From positions 654,894 through 718,893 of the forward strand of contig VYZB01000373.1 in the NCBI GenBank assembly GCA_013397455.1: a stretch of DNA of 64,000 nucleotides, in the 5' to 3' direction. The position numbers and the translations under genes were made by a program. The notes beneath the pieces were generated by a model, which was not told where the DNA came from, ran no database searches, and was given only the letters and a program-made list of their open reading frames with translations. Shown one piece after another: positions 39,201 through 52,900 of the stretch. Within the stretch, counting starts at the first letter, position 1. Each line of letters starts with the position of its first letter. The DNA comes from Crotophaga sulcirostris (lineage: Eukaryota > Chordata > Aves > Cuculiformes > Crotophagidae).

Positions 39201-41099
39201 CTAAAGTGGTCTGACTGCAGCAACTCCTGTCAAAATGTGCTCAACTGAAAAAAAGAGGACATAAGCAGTAACTGTGGTGCTGGTTAGCTGATAATGTGCA
39301 TGCCAAACGTCAGCTTGGAGAGCCTTTAATAACATTTTTTATCAAAATCCTATTTTAGAATCTAATATTTATAAACACTTTACAACAAAATCAGAAATCC
39401 AGACCTAGTCCAGCCTAGAACCATGAAACAAGATGGTCACCAGTTACTAACTCTGCATATGTAAAGCACCCTACGCAAAAGGCAACACTTGAGAACAGCA
39501 CATTGCTTTGAATCTCAGTTCTCTACAGATATATGGAAAATACCTTTGAAAATGTAAAGTATGACTGCAAAATCATGTTACCATCAGAGCAGAAGGCAGA
39601 AGATGATTAGACTATTTGCTAGGACTCCAGATCACAGTATTCTGGCATTAAACTAACCTAAGACCAAACACTAAGAACAGCCGAAGAAAAATAAACTTCT
39701 CTTTTTCCGCAGTAGCTTTTTAGCTTTGAGGGGTTTGCATCTTTCTGAGAGAAGAAAAATTGCAGGAGGAAAGTGAAAAATAATTCTGCCAAGGGAGCAA
39801 TACATGCACAGAAAAATTTCTATAAAGCTCAGGAAGTTCAATTAAATTAAATTGTCTTTAATAGACAGCAATAAAAAAAATTATGAGCAAATATTTCTGC
39901 AATATACATAAACAAAAAGTGCAACCAAACTTTCCTTCCCACTTTTAGACTGAACTGGCTTCATTACAGTCTTGCTAATGAAGCAGAATCATCATAGCTG
40001 AGGGATTTTAAAAAGGGTCTTTCTTCTGCTACACTGACAAATGCTGCTTTTAAAGCCTCATATCCCACATATCATTATGGAATTTTTGTAAAATAGTAAT
40101 GGAACCTGCCTTAGTAAAAACGTCTGCTATTACTTTCAAAATTTCATTTTATCCACAGACGTGTCCAAAATCCCAAGGGGAGAAAACCTATTTCAAGGTT
40201 TCTTCTCATCTCCCATTCAGTTTGAGGCTCTTCCCACAGACATACACACACAGTTACAGTCCAAATTCCTACCACAACCTGAATCCTCCATCTACCCCAT
40301 ATAACCTCAAACCAGCATAACCCATCTCTGCTGCATTTCAGTCAGAATAACTTTCTCCTCCTCCCTGCCAAAACTCAAGGCAAACACTAGGATTGAAGTG
40401 CAGCCTTCCTGTCTCAAGAGTCAGTGCCTCTTGCCACACTCACACAGGGAGGTCTGTGTCAGCTCCCAACTGAAATATGCTCAGTATTGGTGAAATGCTC
40501 ATGCATTTACACCTGCCACGCTCCTTTAAGTCTCTACAAATCACATAAACCAAAGGTGTTTCAGAAACTTATACCTTTGCCAAGTTTGGGCAGTTTGCTC
40601 ATAGGAGCTTCATAAAGCACATTCTAGAAATCAGAGCTTTCTGTCAACCTTTCCATTGCTACTTCTGAGCACATATGTAATCCATCTTCTCAATACAAGA
40701 GCAATTCTATTTTTTTATATTTATAAAGACAAGTTTTCTTCTTCCTTAAAACGAGGAAGGCAAGTGCTAAAATGCAAAAGCTCCAAACTGAAAAACCCAT
40801 CCAGCAGGGAGAGTTTCAGCCTGCCCCATTAAATTGTGGCTGAGATAGATGCAACTGCACAGAAGCTTATCACAAAACGTGTCAGAAAGCATAAGCAGAG
40901 ATGGCATTATCTGGTTCATTTATAACTTGTAACAGGACGTTCATTTCTTCCTCTGAGCTGATGAACACACACAAAGCTGCAAAGGCTGCCCAAGGAAAAG
41001 TGGGAGCTACATTTCTGACAGAACATCTCTTGCACCATCAGAAGGGCAAGAGCAGCTCACCCGTCTCCCATTGACCGTACCAGTACGTTTGTGAAATCC
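36223..41099. other. Anonymous intronic-type sequence
   Basis: No further ANO10 exon is recognised over 4.9 kb. A region at 38880-39130 is open in three frames and is slightly GC-richer, but its translations show no known domain. It includes CAGTGGGTCCCCAACCA, loosely similar to hAT transposon ends, which is too little to call. Confidence 0.4.
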
Positions 41100-41250
41100 A
41101 GCCCCACTCAACAGGGCATTTAAGCTTATGTTTAATTTTAAGCATATCTATAAATATATTTATGTTCAGAAAAACATTTAAGCCCAGGTTTAAAAGGAGA
41201 TTAAAAAATAATGCCCAGGTCATTTGCTGAATCCGGGTCTTAAAATTCAA
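41100..41250. repeat. Second, more decayed relic of the palindromic repeat
   Basis: The sequence GCATTTAAGCTTATGTTTAA, followed by TTTTAAGCATAT (about 41115-41148), resembles the arm of the element at 36.1 kb. The right portion has AAACATTTAAGCCCAGG and, further on, CATTTGCTGAATCCGGGTCT (41222-41241), which matches the remembered terminal motif 'tttgctgaatcagggcc' of the same turtle/crocodilian-type family. The centre is degraded and TA-rich. The 107-codon minus-strand frame over this region is a by-product. Confidence 0.42.
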
Positions 41251-42208
41251 TGGCTGAATCACAATATGCACTTTCTTTTCCTGGGGGTGGTAGGATGAGA
41301 CATGTATTAAATTCACCTGTCTGAAGAGATGGATGCTGGCTTGCACAGAATCTCCTTGCATTTACACTTCGGAAATAGTTTTAATTAGTGCAGAAATCCT
41401 GGTCTGTATTTTTAGTACTAATCCATTATAAAACCTCCCAAGTAGAAATTTACACTGAAAAAGATACCTGGCTTTATTATGCAGTTTTGAGCTATATTTC
41501 AATCATGTAAAAAGTATTAAGGTACAGCACAAGAACAGAGGTTTGTTTTATTACTGTTACAAATACATTAGCAGTGCTGGTCTCTACTAGCACTGATGTA
41601 CCCTCTTTCCAGTTAAGTCTTGGTCTATTGAATTGGTTTCTTTCAGAAATAAATTTATTCTAAATACTACAATTGCTTCATACAAATATTGCTATTGAGA
41701 AAAATTTTGGTAATTTTTTAAGAAAATATTTTTAAAAATATTGGTAATTCCAGACCTGCACTCCTGAGCAAAAGACTAATGTAATCAGACAACATGAAAG
41801 AGTGAAAAAAAAGTAAAGATAATCTCTAAGGAAGCAGATTCTGTGCTCATGTTTTCATGAAGGAACTGCAAAAGTAACGGGCAAAGCAAAGCAAAAAACC
41901 AAAGTAGAACATTGCAAATGTCATCTCCTAGTGAGGGAGTTGCTCCCTTCTGCCCTTACAGATTTCTCTGCTCTCGTCCTGTTCTCAGAAGAGCTCCACA
42001 AGATCGGTTGGAAAGCAAGAAAAGCAAGCCAGTACCTAGTTCTGAGACATAGTCCTCTGCTCTTGGAAAGCCTTAGGAAATATTTAAACCAGATGCAACT
42101 TTAAATGCAAGTCATCAGGGGCAAACTGTTAACTGAATAAATATTCTACCAATGCACATGCTGATAAAGTACAAAGCACAAGTAACCTTATCAGCTGCAT
42201 GGTCATGA
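41251..42208. other. Anonymous sequence with AT palindrome
   Basis: Nothing gene-like is seen. A perfect 18-base AT-only palindrome (AATATTTTTAAAAATATT) lies at 41725-41742, between two copies of TTGGTAATT. Confidence 0.45.
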
Positions 42209-42302
42209 AAATTTTTTTCATTTTTTTGTGCAATTTTTTTTTCTAGTAATTCAATATTCTTAAAAAACAAATTTTCTAATTTTTTTTCGTAGATTTTTTT
42301 CT
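42209..42302. repeat. T-run cluster
   Basis: At least five T-runs of 7-9 bases are packed into about 95 bases. The single-base interruptions suggest repeated slippage of an old poly-T/poly-A tract rather than one pure homopolymer. No adjoining retrotransposed sequence was recognised. Confidence 0.6.
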
Positions 42303-44651
42303 TACTAATGTTTAAACCACAGCTGTTACACCTCATATTCAGTCACTAATGAACTGAAGCAGTATCTGGGTTCAGTAGTCTTTTTGAAAAGATTTAAGAT
42401 GCCCAGCTGTTCTCCATAATTTTCTGCAACAATAGCAATTAAGATGTGAGGCAGCCTGGAAATCTATAGAAATTTTGTCACCAACTTATCTGATGCTGCA
42501 AAAAAAGCCACTAGTTCTTTATTTCTCATCATTTAAATATCTGTTCAAGCCTTTTTACAGATCTTTTATACTGCATTTTTAAAGCTTACTTTCAGATAGC
42601 TTTTTCATGACTGAAGTATGTAAGGTAAAGTATTTTATTTACATACTCAAGTAACATTTTCTCCTCACCCCACGCAAACTGCCATTTTTGCATCTACCAC
42701 TAGAAATTATACATTCAGCAGGTTCTAGAAATACCTCCTGAAAGAAAAAAACTATAAATAAAAGAACTTCTGATATCAGCCTTGTACACAGACTTCTAGC
42801 TGACTGCAGCTTGGGAAACAACAGTTACCCTAAAAATCTTGTTTTATAAACACAGCATATTCCATGACCCAAAATATTTTACGATACAGCACGCTTGCAA
42901 AACTGTCTCTATAAAAGTCTCTATAAAAACACAATATACACAAATGAGCCTTTCAGGAATGTTCTAAGACATAATTTTTCTCCCATTTGTTTCATCCTGT
43001 AGTCAATTCAAAAGACATGAAAAAAAGCACTGTAGGTGTAAATTTGTCTTGGAGCTTCTAAGTATTTGCTAATGGTTAATTTTAACAGTCTTGAAAACAG
43101 CATGATAATGCACCCATCTCTATGTTACCATTTGATAATCCTGAAATGTTTTGGCACAACCCTTATCTCAATTTATGGCCAGCATTTAATAGGAACTGGG
43201 ATGAGAGTTGCCAAAAGCCAAATTAGCTAATGCTGAATGTAATGAACAGCAGAGCTTTGATCACGCTCTGAAATAAATTCTAAGTGAAAAGTGGAAAGAA
43301 GGATGCCCGTGGAATTAAAATTGACAGTGTGATTAATACCAAGCCATATGAAGTGCCTCTTAGCTGATTGCTAACATTACATATTGGCTCCCATTCTGAC
43401 AGGTATAGTTTATTGTCAAAATGCCCTCATGTTCCACATCAAGGAAGGGAAAAAAAAAAGAAAAAAAAAAGTCTGCTATTTTCTATTAATCTACAAAATT
43501 TATACTTCTTTCCACCTTTAAACCATACATTTTTTTCTATGAAAAAAGATGCAAGTAAATTACAGCGCATGTCATTGTAATTATGCATTTTAAGGAATTC
43601 TGGTTGTCAGGACTCCGAAATTCCTCCTTGGTTACATGACTGGATGACCTGGGATTAGTAAGGAGATAGGAAGCATTGTTTCTGCCAGGGGTTTTAAATT
43701 ACTCTAAGTCATTTCAGTGATAAACAGGAATTGTCACCTTCGGCAGGCATCACAGATTTTGAGAACTCTTTGCTCCTGCCTCAACCAAATCTCCTTTGTC
43801 CTAGCCCAAGCCAAAGTGGACAGGTAAAAAAAGTCCCAATTGATTTTTGCACAGACTCAGCAAAGATATCAAAATGTAGACATACGAAAGTAAAAACACT
43901 ACACTTTAAATGGTTTTACTTTTTAAGTCTTACAGATGGTTTTCCCAAAACTCTGTGTTACTTCTGGAGATTGTGAGACAATTAGACTTGTCAATCTGAT
44001 TATTTTCATCAGTTTATGCTAGGAAAAGGTGGTGTTGCACCTATATTAGAATATTTTAATGGATGCTATTTTAAGCATTGAAATGGATGTTTTAGTCTGT
44101 CCCCTTGACAGAAAGTAATACAAAACATAACTGGGGTTTAGTTTTAAGAGTGAAGTCTCAGCCAGTTATTCTTCAAAGATGATACAGACCTAAGTTTTTA
44201 ACTTTAACTGTGAATAACAAGTTCTCTGCTGAGATGCATCACACTGTATTTACAGATGTTTGCTTATTTCTCTCACAACTACCTGGCTTTACATGCAACT
44301 GTCTTATGATGCTTTCATTCACAAGAACATTATTCCTACTGAAAAATCTGTTCACTTCATAACACCAAGTTAAGAACTGTATCTGCAAAACCATGTTTAA
44401 AACAAAACATAATATTTCACCACACTGCAAATGCATCTTCATTGAATGCTTCAAAATTTTGAGTGTAATGCACAGCTTTCTTCTGTGTATTCATCCTATT
44501 GTAAGTGGCATGCTTTACTCTACTTCTGTTTGAGGCTGTAGTTAAATTCTGCAGGACACGGCATTTTTAAATCTAGACCAAAAGGTGAATCATGCAATGT
44601 TAAATAACGAAGAAAATGTCACAGCCATGACTCAGAGAAAAATTATGGTGT
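42303..44651. other. Anonymous sequence with small tandem and A-run
   Basis: A perfect tandem duplication of the 12-mer GTCTCTATAAAA lies at 42905-42928. An A10-G-A10-G tract lies at 43450-43471. No exon or transposon is recognised. Confidence 0.45.
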
Positions 44652-44665
44652 TGTGATATATCACA
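44652..44665. repeat. Perfect 14-base palindrome
   Basis: TGTGATATATCACA is self-complementary end to end with no loop. Short AT-rich palindromes of this length can arise by chance. No partner sites were noticed. Confidence 0.6.
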
Positions 44666-47600
44666 CTATAAATTGTAGATTAATTGTTGCCTCTATTCCT
44701 GTGCAACTTTAATCAAAACAAATTAATTGAAATGGGTACAATAAAACCAGCTAATCTGAAACAATTCTGTAGGGAAAAAATAAATTAAAAATTTTCATAC
44801 TGGAAACTCATCACCTGCATTTTTTCTGTAAAAACTAGAGGGTTCTTTTTGTCAGAGCTATGCAAAGTCAAATAATCCTTTGCTTTTCAATAAAGGTCAG
44901 AAGAAAAGCTTTCCATTCAGCTGGAGTATTTTAATTAAACATTGCAGCAGGTGTTTGGATATGCTGCCAACTCCTGAAAAGCCTGCATAAAAACTGTATC
45001 TTTAAAAAAATAAAGACCTGTGCATCCTCAAGCTCTCTGTATCTGTCTTTTCTGTGAATGGTTATTCACAAAATTACATACAATTTTCTGTTTTGGAACA
45101 CCAGTACCTGCCTTTGCTATAAAAGAGTTCTTCCTCAAAGCTGTTGGAAACGAGCCATGCAATTCTCACATCAGCGTTTACGGCCATGGCAGATCTCTGC
45201 AACAGCACAGCCTAGGGTTTAGCCTTAGCTGCTGACCTGCTTCAACTTGCTGGGAACATAACTGGTCTGTTCAAGCTGGCTGAAAGAGAATCTTTAACGG
45301 TGAGCCAAATGCACTTTTGAGACAAAATACTGCAGTTAATGCTGATCCCTTTGTAGGTAAGATGCATGCAACTGAGTTCTTCAGCAATAACACACATCCC
45401 AGCTTTAGCTCTCCGTGCACCAACATAAAAAGAGCCTATGAAACGCTCCCAGAACTGCTTCCATTAGTAAGGAACACAAAGCCCATTGAAAGGTGCAGAC
45501 TCCAGAAGAGAGGTGGGAGGAAACAGAAGAGGGCAAGAACAAGCTGTGTTCTCCCCACTGGAAATAAGTGAGATGTACCAGATCTCTCTACTTGCTAAGA
45601 ACGCGAGTCAGAAAGTGAATCCCAACATGAACACTAGAAAGCAGTAACTCTCATATACATTGGGATACACACAGCTGCATCAGGGCAGTACCGTTCTTCA
45701 AAACTAGTCTTCTGTCAGCATAATCCAGTGCCTACTCCTTGACAAATTCAGTGGGCATCTGGGACACCCCAAAAACCACCACATCTGAATCAGGAAGATG
45801 TTTTCAACTGAATTATGATGTATGAGGAGAAAGGAATACCAGCATAAATGATAATACAGCAACAAAGACTGTTATTCACTTAGGTTTTTTTCTGAGGCAT
45901 GGTAGTCTGGCCTTTGGAACTACAGATAGAACAGAAAACCAACAGTTCATTCTCAGCAGTGTAACAGTTTTGGCAACATGCAGTGAGTGACAACTTCTTT
46001 TCTCCCCACAAATAGCAAAGCAGAAAAAAAAAAAAAGAAAATAGCACTACTTACAGATTCAATTAGAATTTTAAGACCATTTGAGAGTCAACTTGCAGCA
46101 AGGGCTCAACATCACTTTGTTGCTATGAAACACTATCACATAGGAATAATCAGCCATAAAAACCTGCAGCTGACTCATTCTCTGGCTAAAATGATCTCAG
46201 CTGAGAAGGCCATTTTCAATTTGAAATGAATTAAGTAGCAATTCTGAGCATGGCTCTGAAAGATGCCTCGAGCATCTCAAATGGGCAATGCTGAGATGTC
46301 AAACAAGATCTTGGATAGGTGACTAAATCTGAACAGGTCCTTTAGTAACTATAATGCAACATGCAAGCAGAGACAGGTGGGAAGCTCAGACTTTTCATAC
46401 GTGAATCTCAACAGAGCTGAACAGTGCTATGATGGGAAACAGAAAAGTCCAGTGACTGAACAAAGAACTCATCTGTACCTGTGACTAGTCTACTACTTAT
46501 AATTAAAAGGGGTAACATGGTACCAAAAATGACTGTGTTTTAGCTTCAAAACTTATTCCAGGAATGAGAGAAACCTGTGAAGAGGCATTACCTCACTACA
46601 GGAGTAACTTCTAGCAGTAGTGATTTCGCCCCGCTGTGAATCAGAGGATGCCATTACAGAAGTATGTTTCCCACAGACCTTTAGTCCTGAACCACTCCTT
46701 GGTCTACACAGACAGACTGATGAAAAGCAAATATTATTTCCTGAATCTGCCACCTATTTGTATTTATTGATCTTCCTTATGACTAGGCTGAAAAGTGTTT
46801 CTTCTGAGTTAAGGAAATGCTGAAAAGTATTCTACAGTGCCTTTCCTTCAGATTCTAGATGAAGCGAAAAAGCTGTTCCTTTTTGTGCTAAACATGGGGT
46901 AAGGAGAGTTCTTCAGGAAAAATGAGAGAAGTAAATGGAGAAAGTTGAAAGGATGCATGTGTACAGGACTGGGCAAGCCTGGTGCACATGGGCAAGGCAG
47001 CTGCTGTGACTGGAGAGTGCCTTGGAACAGGCTGCGTTACACCACCACTCCGTCAGCTTCACTGCCGCTGAAACAGTATTGTGAGCCAGCTTACCATCTC
47101 CAAGACCTGCTGTCTCCAAAAGCAGGAAGATTACTCCTGGGGTGCAGAGGCAGGTGATCACATCTAAAAATGTCCTGATAAGTTAGTGCAATTTCTGTCT
47201 TAAAAAGATACACGTTTAGAAAAGTGAGATCATTGAACATCACAGCACTTCAAATCTTTTATCCAAACACAGACTTCCCCAACAGTCACACTTCTTGGTC
47301 TAGATTTTATCTTCTTTTTCTTTTTTATATCCTTGACCAAGTGTTCTTTGATAATCCAAAACCACGGCTCCTTAGGTATAAAAGAAATATTCCCCATATA
47401 CTCAAAAAGTTAAAAGAAATACAATGGGAGAACTTGTCCTGGAATGCTTGAGAGATCTGGCGGTATTTGAAGATGTGGGGGGTTTTGTGACATAATAATT
47501 AAAGAATTATCTTCCAACACAGTAAGTTGTCACACAAAAATCCTAAAAGGCTAAAGTCATGTCAGACAACAGGCTCATAAATCAGTTTTGCTACTTCACA

Positions 47601-50600
47601 CGTTTTCAAACACCTCACCTAGTATTTTTACTGGGAGAAAAAATGTCAGTATGGCTCAAACATAGCAAAAAAAATTCTCACTCAAACACTATTCAAAAGT
47701 AAGACCTCCTGGCTTGACATAAAAGTATTATGAGAAAAAAATTGAGTATATTTTTCGTTCAACCCAGAAGAACATTAGCTTTCTTTGATAGTACTGAATC
47801 GTTCTGTTTTAGACAAAATGACTTTGCTGTATAGAGCAATTTAAAGTCCATTTCTATGATGAATCATTTTAGCATAACAGATACCTAGCTCTCTCAGTCT
47901 AGAAACAATGTTTTTAGTAGTCAGCAGACATATATGGTGAAATTATACTGTTTTGCTCACTTCCAATGGGAACAGGCATATTACCCTGTCACCTCAAACC
48001 TGAAAAGCACCTGGATCCTTTTCAGATTTTGCAGGGATGCCAAATGTAAACTAGAGAAGTACCAAATACTGTACTGCTGCTGCTTTTGTTTTACATGTTC
48101 GTGCAGGCAATGATTATTTTTTTTGTTGCCAACCTCATTTTTTAAAATCAGTAACCATGTTTGAAACACTGTATCATTAAACACAGTACACATATACATC
48201 ACCATATTTTATCCTGGCACAAGTTTTTTTAAATTTGGTGATTTTCCATTGTTGTTTTGCAGGGAAGGGACTTTCATGTTTTAAGTAACTTTGCATCCTT
48301 CCTTGTTACATTTATTTATTTTTGCCCAACAGACAAAAAGGTAATAGGGTTCAAAACAAAAACATTTCGGGACCACTGACATGCACAATTCTTCCGAAGA
48401 TGTAAGCCAGTCTTTAGCATTGTTATTCTTCCAAGATGAACACTGAGACTCTGAAATCAGGTAAATTGGAGAGTTTCTGTGTCAACTTGGGTTGCCTGAA
48501 GCGAATACAAAACACGCTTTAGAATTCTAAAATATGGTTTCTAAAGCAAAGAATATCATTATGGGAAGGTTTACTTAATTTTATTGCTGTAACACCAAAG
48601 GAGACAGAACAGAGGTTAGTTTTACAGAACAAACAAGATACAGTTGCATTGATCAGAGAGGTGCTTTGTTACTCTGTTCTGTCAGAGGTTTGATTCCTTG
48701 AGCTCATTAAGGGACATGCTTAGTTGTTAGTACAGGTAACCTTTCTGATAATGCTTTGCTTTTGAGGGACACAAATTTCATTTATTATAGTTGGTTAAAA
48801 GTTCACTTCTCTTTATCTTCTTTTTATTCCCCATCATGCTAGCAATCTTATCTTTACATGGCCTCTTCATTTTTTTCATCCTTTTATTGTTTTTTTTAAA
48901 GCTTAAGTACATATAGCTGACCTTTATTTTAATTTAAATTCTCCATACTTTCAGAATATTGTCAAACTTGTTATCTCCAAGTGAACTTGCTGCTAGTAAA
49001 AGTAGTCTTTTGGGCACTGTCAGCAACAGGATGTGGCAAATAGGATGAATTACTGGGCTTCTCTGATGAATCTGCAACTTGCACAGCCAGTTCTCAACAT
49101 ACTGCCTTCAAAAATGCACTCCAGTGGCTTTTCTTGTGGACCAAAGCTCCTCAGGTGCTATGCCTCTGCAGCCTCAACTCAGTTCTCTATACCTAATGTT
49201 ACAGTGAGAATACAGCCATTCACATAATTAATGTGCCGCCTCTGTGTAATTCAAAAGACTGATGCACAGAAGGACTCATTTGCATCCACCACAGCAATCC
49301 TGGTCCATTCCAAACAGGAGATGGCAACGGCTTAGCATCTAGAATTATTAAAAGAATTATAATGATTCAACCATTAAGGAACTTCTATAAATAGGAAACC
49401 TGGGGTGATGGCTCACATTTTGTCTTCAAGTGTTGTGTGTGTCTTCTCTTTCTAGATATTTGCACAGCAACAGTGTTTTAGAAAGGTTCATTTAAAACCA
49501 TACAATTTTCTGAGCATATAATGCTGCTTTCAGAACACATACTTATCTCTCTTAAATAAAGAGAAGGAATAAAGGAAAGACAAACAGTATTTGCTTCATA
49601 TCTAACACATGTTTGCTTTACATGCAACATTTATATAAGTTTTCTGAAAGTAAGTCTTGTTAGACTGCATCACTGGGAAAAAAACTGGTATTAAGATCAT
49701 GGATGTCTTGCTTTTTCCCATTAGGCAATAAGGAGTTGCAGAATCTGACTCTGCCAATAAAAACTTTCAGCTAAACATGAACGATTAAAAAATCACAATG
49801 CTGATCAAAGCTTTGGGTTTCTTTTAACGTTCTTTCTTTTCCCGTGCAATGAGACTATGTTCAATATCTTCATAACTAACAGGTCAGAAATGCCAAGCAG
49901 GTCTTCTATCAGAAATGCACTTTGTTACCCTTGATCAGTAATAGGTCTAGGAGAGATGGCTGCACAAACTGCATTACCTCTGTCACGCATCATACTTCTT
50001 CATTATATGCAATTAGATTCTTCCCAGTGGACAATCTATTCTTCAATGACCTGTATTAACTTCTGTTACAATTTTCTAAATAAAAGATCTTCTTTACACA
50101 AAGTGAAGTTACTTTAGGAATTCTGCTTTTAAATATTCACCAGCAAAGAAAAGTAACCCCTGATATCTGAAAGTGCTTACAGCTGAGCCATACTCCATCA
50201 TAAAAACAAGGTTTTTGAATAGACTAAAAGCTTTTTCAAGAATACTAGCTTTGTTTTTATCTTGAGTGATTACCCACACAGTTTCCAGTCATGAGGGGGT
50301 ATTCTCTTGCGCACTAACTCTGCCTAAGCTTAATTAGTGTAAATAGCCTTTGCGGCTTAGAGTCCATCAGCAGAGCACTCACTCTGTGCAGAAGAAAGCC
50401 AGCTGAGTGCAGCAGCTTTACCATTAAGCATATGAAAGTGTGCAGGGATGGGTCATGTGCTGCAGGAAGACAGGCAGGAGCATAAGGCAGCACTACTGAC
50501 GTAAAATTCCTAATCTGGTTCTGTGCAAGACCATTTTAAATCAGTCCAGCAAGATACCTGCATGTTCCTCGGTCCCAAAACACTTCAAGTACAATGATGA

Positions 50601-50884
50601 CTTGAGAGCTCCTGCTCCGAACACCACAGTTTAGATCAATCACAGAGTCATTAACTGTCAACTCCAAACAAGCAAGAAGGCATAGATTTACAATTAGAAA
50701 GGTAGTGCTGAATGGTGAAACACAGGCTCATCCTGAAGGCTCCTTTTTAAAACTTTAACACTAATAGCAAACTTTCTTTTTTCCTGCAAAACTCATTTAA
50801 CTATGAAGTTCACAAGACAAAAAAAACCCTGTACGCCACACAGCATAAAGGCAGAACAAGACTAAAAGTGGAACACGTCTTCCT
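44666..50884. other. Anonymous intronic-type sequence
   Basis: No exon, RNA gene or clear transposon over 6.2 kb. An A13-G-A4 tract lies around 46023-46040. The patch 46945-47160 is open on both strands and GC-richer than its surroundings, but shows no recognisable protein motif. Confidence 0.4.
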
Positions 50885-50935
50885 CCATATAACAGAATAT
50901 CAAATATTATCAAGTTGGAACAATAACTTTGGAAA
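50885..50935 (-). mobile_element. Possible decayed CR1 tail, reverse
   Basis: The plus strand reads ATAACAGAATATCAAATATT, followed by ATCAAGTTGGAA. This resembles a reverse CR1 3' tail (repeated 'cacagaatatc' octamers, then 'aaggttggaa'). Only about 50 bases support the match and they are degenerate, so chance similarity is possible. Confidence 0.35.
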
Positions 50936-52900
50936 TTAAAAATGAAAAGCAATCCCCTATCACCACATACCTCAGCACATGAGTTCAGAGATCATATGCT
51001 GAAAATGAGTTTCTGCAAAAGTGTCAGCATGCTCTATTTTTGTTGGCACAATGAGCAGTGCTCTAGTTCTGAAAATCAGGTCAATGCTTCTTTCATGCAG
51101 ACGCTTGAAATCAGTCACCTGTATTGTAAAAGTTCTGTCTTAGTATACAATATTTACAGTTTGTTGAAGTATTTGGATCACTGAAACAGACAAGCACTAT
51201 TAGTAATTATCCTGAAATTAAGGGCTAGACATGTAAATTTGGATCAAGACTTTTTTTTTTAAATTGAGCAAAAGTAAATAAGAATCATGTATGAGATTTT
51301 CTTTCATTTAAGTTTAATTATCAAATAAATCAAGCACAGCCAAAGTTAGCAGACTATCATCCCCAGATGGCAAATCGTTCCATTCCAAATGAAGGAAGAA
51401 ATTACTCTCTGTAGGTGCCTATACATCCCCCTTGCCCATACAGTAGCCTAGGCAACTGGCTTCAGTCAGATATTAGCTTACACAAAGGTTAGAGGACACT
51501 TATGTTTTCCAGTTTATATAAATTTAAGAGTAAATGCCATAAAAATCTCAGCAGTTGAACTCAGTGGGAAATCAGTGCAACAGTGCTTGAGCAGAAGAAA
51601 TATTCCAAACCCCTTTTTATGATACTAAATTTCTGCAGAAAAGTCACTTCAGATCATTAAAAAATGTCTAAGTGTAATTTATACAATATGAAATATGAGC
51701 TACAGTTTCTAGTTAGTTATGAAGCTAATTACTAACCTAGTTAGACTGTTTAGGCTGCATAGTGTTGTACTTAACAGGTTTATTTGTGTGAATAGCTGTA
51801 GACAGAGGTCTCACATTTTACAACACAGATCTCTTTGGCAGTTCCATATAGCATGTTCAATATTTTAATAAGAATAAGCAAGACTTCAGAAAATATTTAC
51901 CTTGTATATGAAATGGAGAATATTAGAAAACAAATTAAGACCTATTTTTGTATAGATAAAGCATGTTGAGACCATAATACTGGAGAATATTTTAGCAAAT
52001 GTCCTCATACATGTTTTGATGTGTTCAGTCTCAATGATTTTAAAATGACTGTACTTTGACTAAAAATCACTGGATTATCAGGAGATACACATTTTTCTTC
52101 ACTTCTGACTTCTGCTAGGGATGGAAAAAAAAATCACACAAACCTGTACCTTAACTAACTCAAATACTGTTCTCAATATTACTAAATTTGCAAAGAAAAA
52201 AAATCATTTCCAATTTGAAGATATAAACAGCTTGTTTTTGTAGAAAATTCTAATTCCAGCCATTACAGCTGATTAAGTCTCCAGAAGGGAAAAACAGGTG
52301 TCATGTCTCAGCCAATGAATGGAGATAGTCCAACAGAAAGTACTGAGAATTCCAGGGAAGAGTTACTTAAATCTGAATAAAGCCATAGGATGCAGGATGC
52401 TGTTCCACAGCAGGTGGATGGTGAAATCTAGTAAACCACACTCTCTTAGGAATGAAAGGATAGTTCACAGCAACAGAAGGCCACAGAGATTAATCAGAAG
52501 CACTGTAACCTCAGTAACCACATGGCTCCATTTGGCTAACTGCAGTAAAATTCAGTCTTTCTGCTCCTGACACTATCACAGTGATGTTAACTGGATACCA
52601 GTTGTTAACTGTGAAGTCTTCATATGAATGCATATGTTATTTTGACAATTTTGGTCATGGCTCTGTAAGCCAAGATCCTAGCTCACCGTCTGGTAAATCC
52701 CAAACATTTGCACATGTACCTCAAAAGAAAATCAGAAAGGATGTGTTATTTTCAAGCTTCTGGGATGAAATTATGAAACACTTCTTCCTGTATAATAAAA
52801 TTACTGACTTCATTCACTTTCCCAAAATATAAAAATTATTTGGCTTGTTGGATCTCCCTCATCATCACCCAGCTATGCGGGCTACTCTGTTGCTGAGGAA
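50936..52900. other. Anonymous sequence
   Basis: Nothing is recognised on either strand apart from short A- and T-runs. The open frames of about 80 codons at 50942-51184 and 52319-52832 show no known domain. Confidence 0.4.

Noticed and set aside
41038..41361. 107-codon minus-strand frame with a hydrophobic stretch
   Set aside because: It lies over the probable palindromic-repeat relic, and its hydrophobicity comes from AT-rich codons.
42639..42821. Minus-strand stretch with K-W-Q-F-A in one frame, resembling the WQLAFE motif of the upstream ANO10 exon
   Set aside because: The surrounding residues do not match anoctamin-10 and no splice sites fit.
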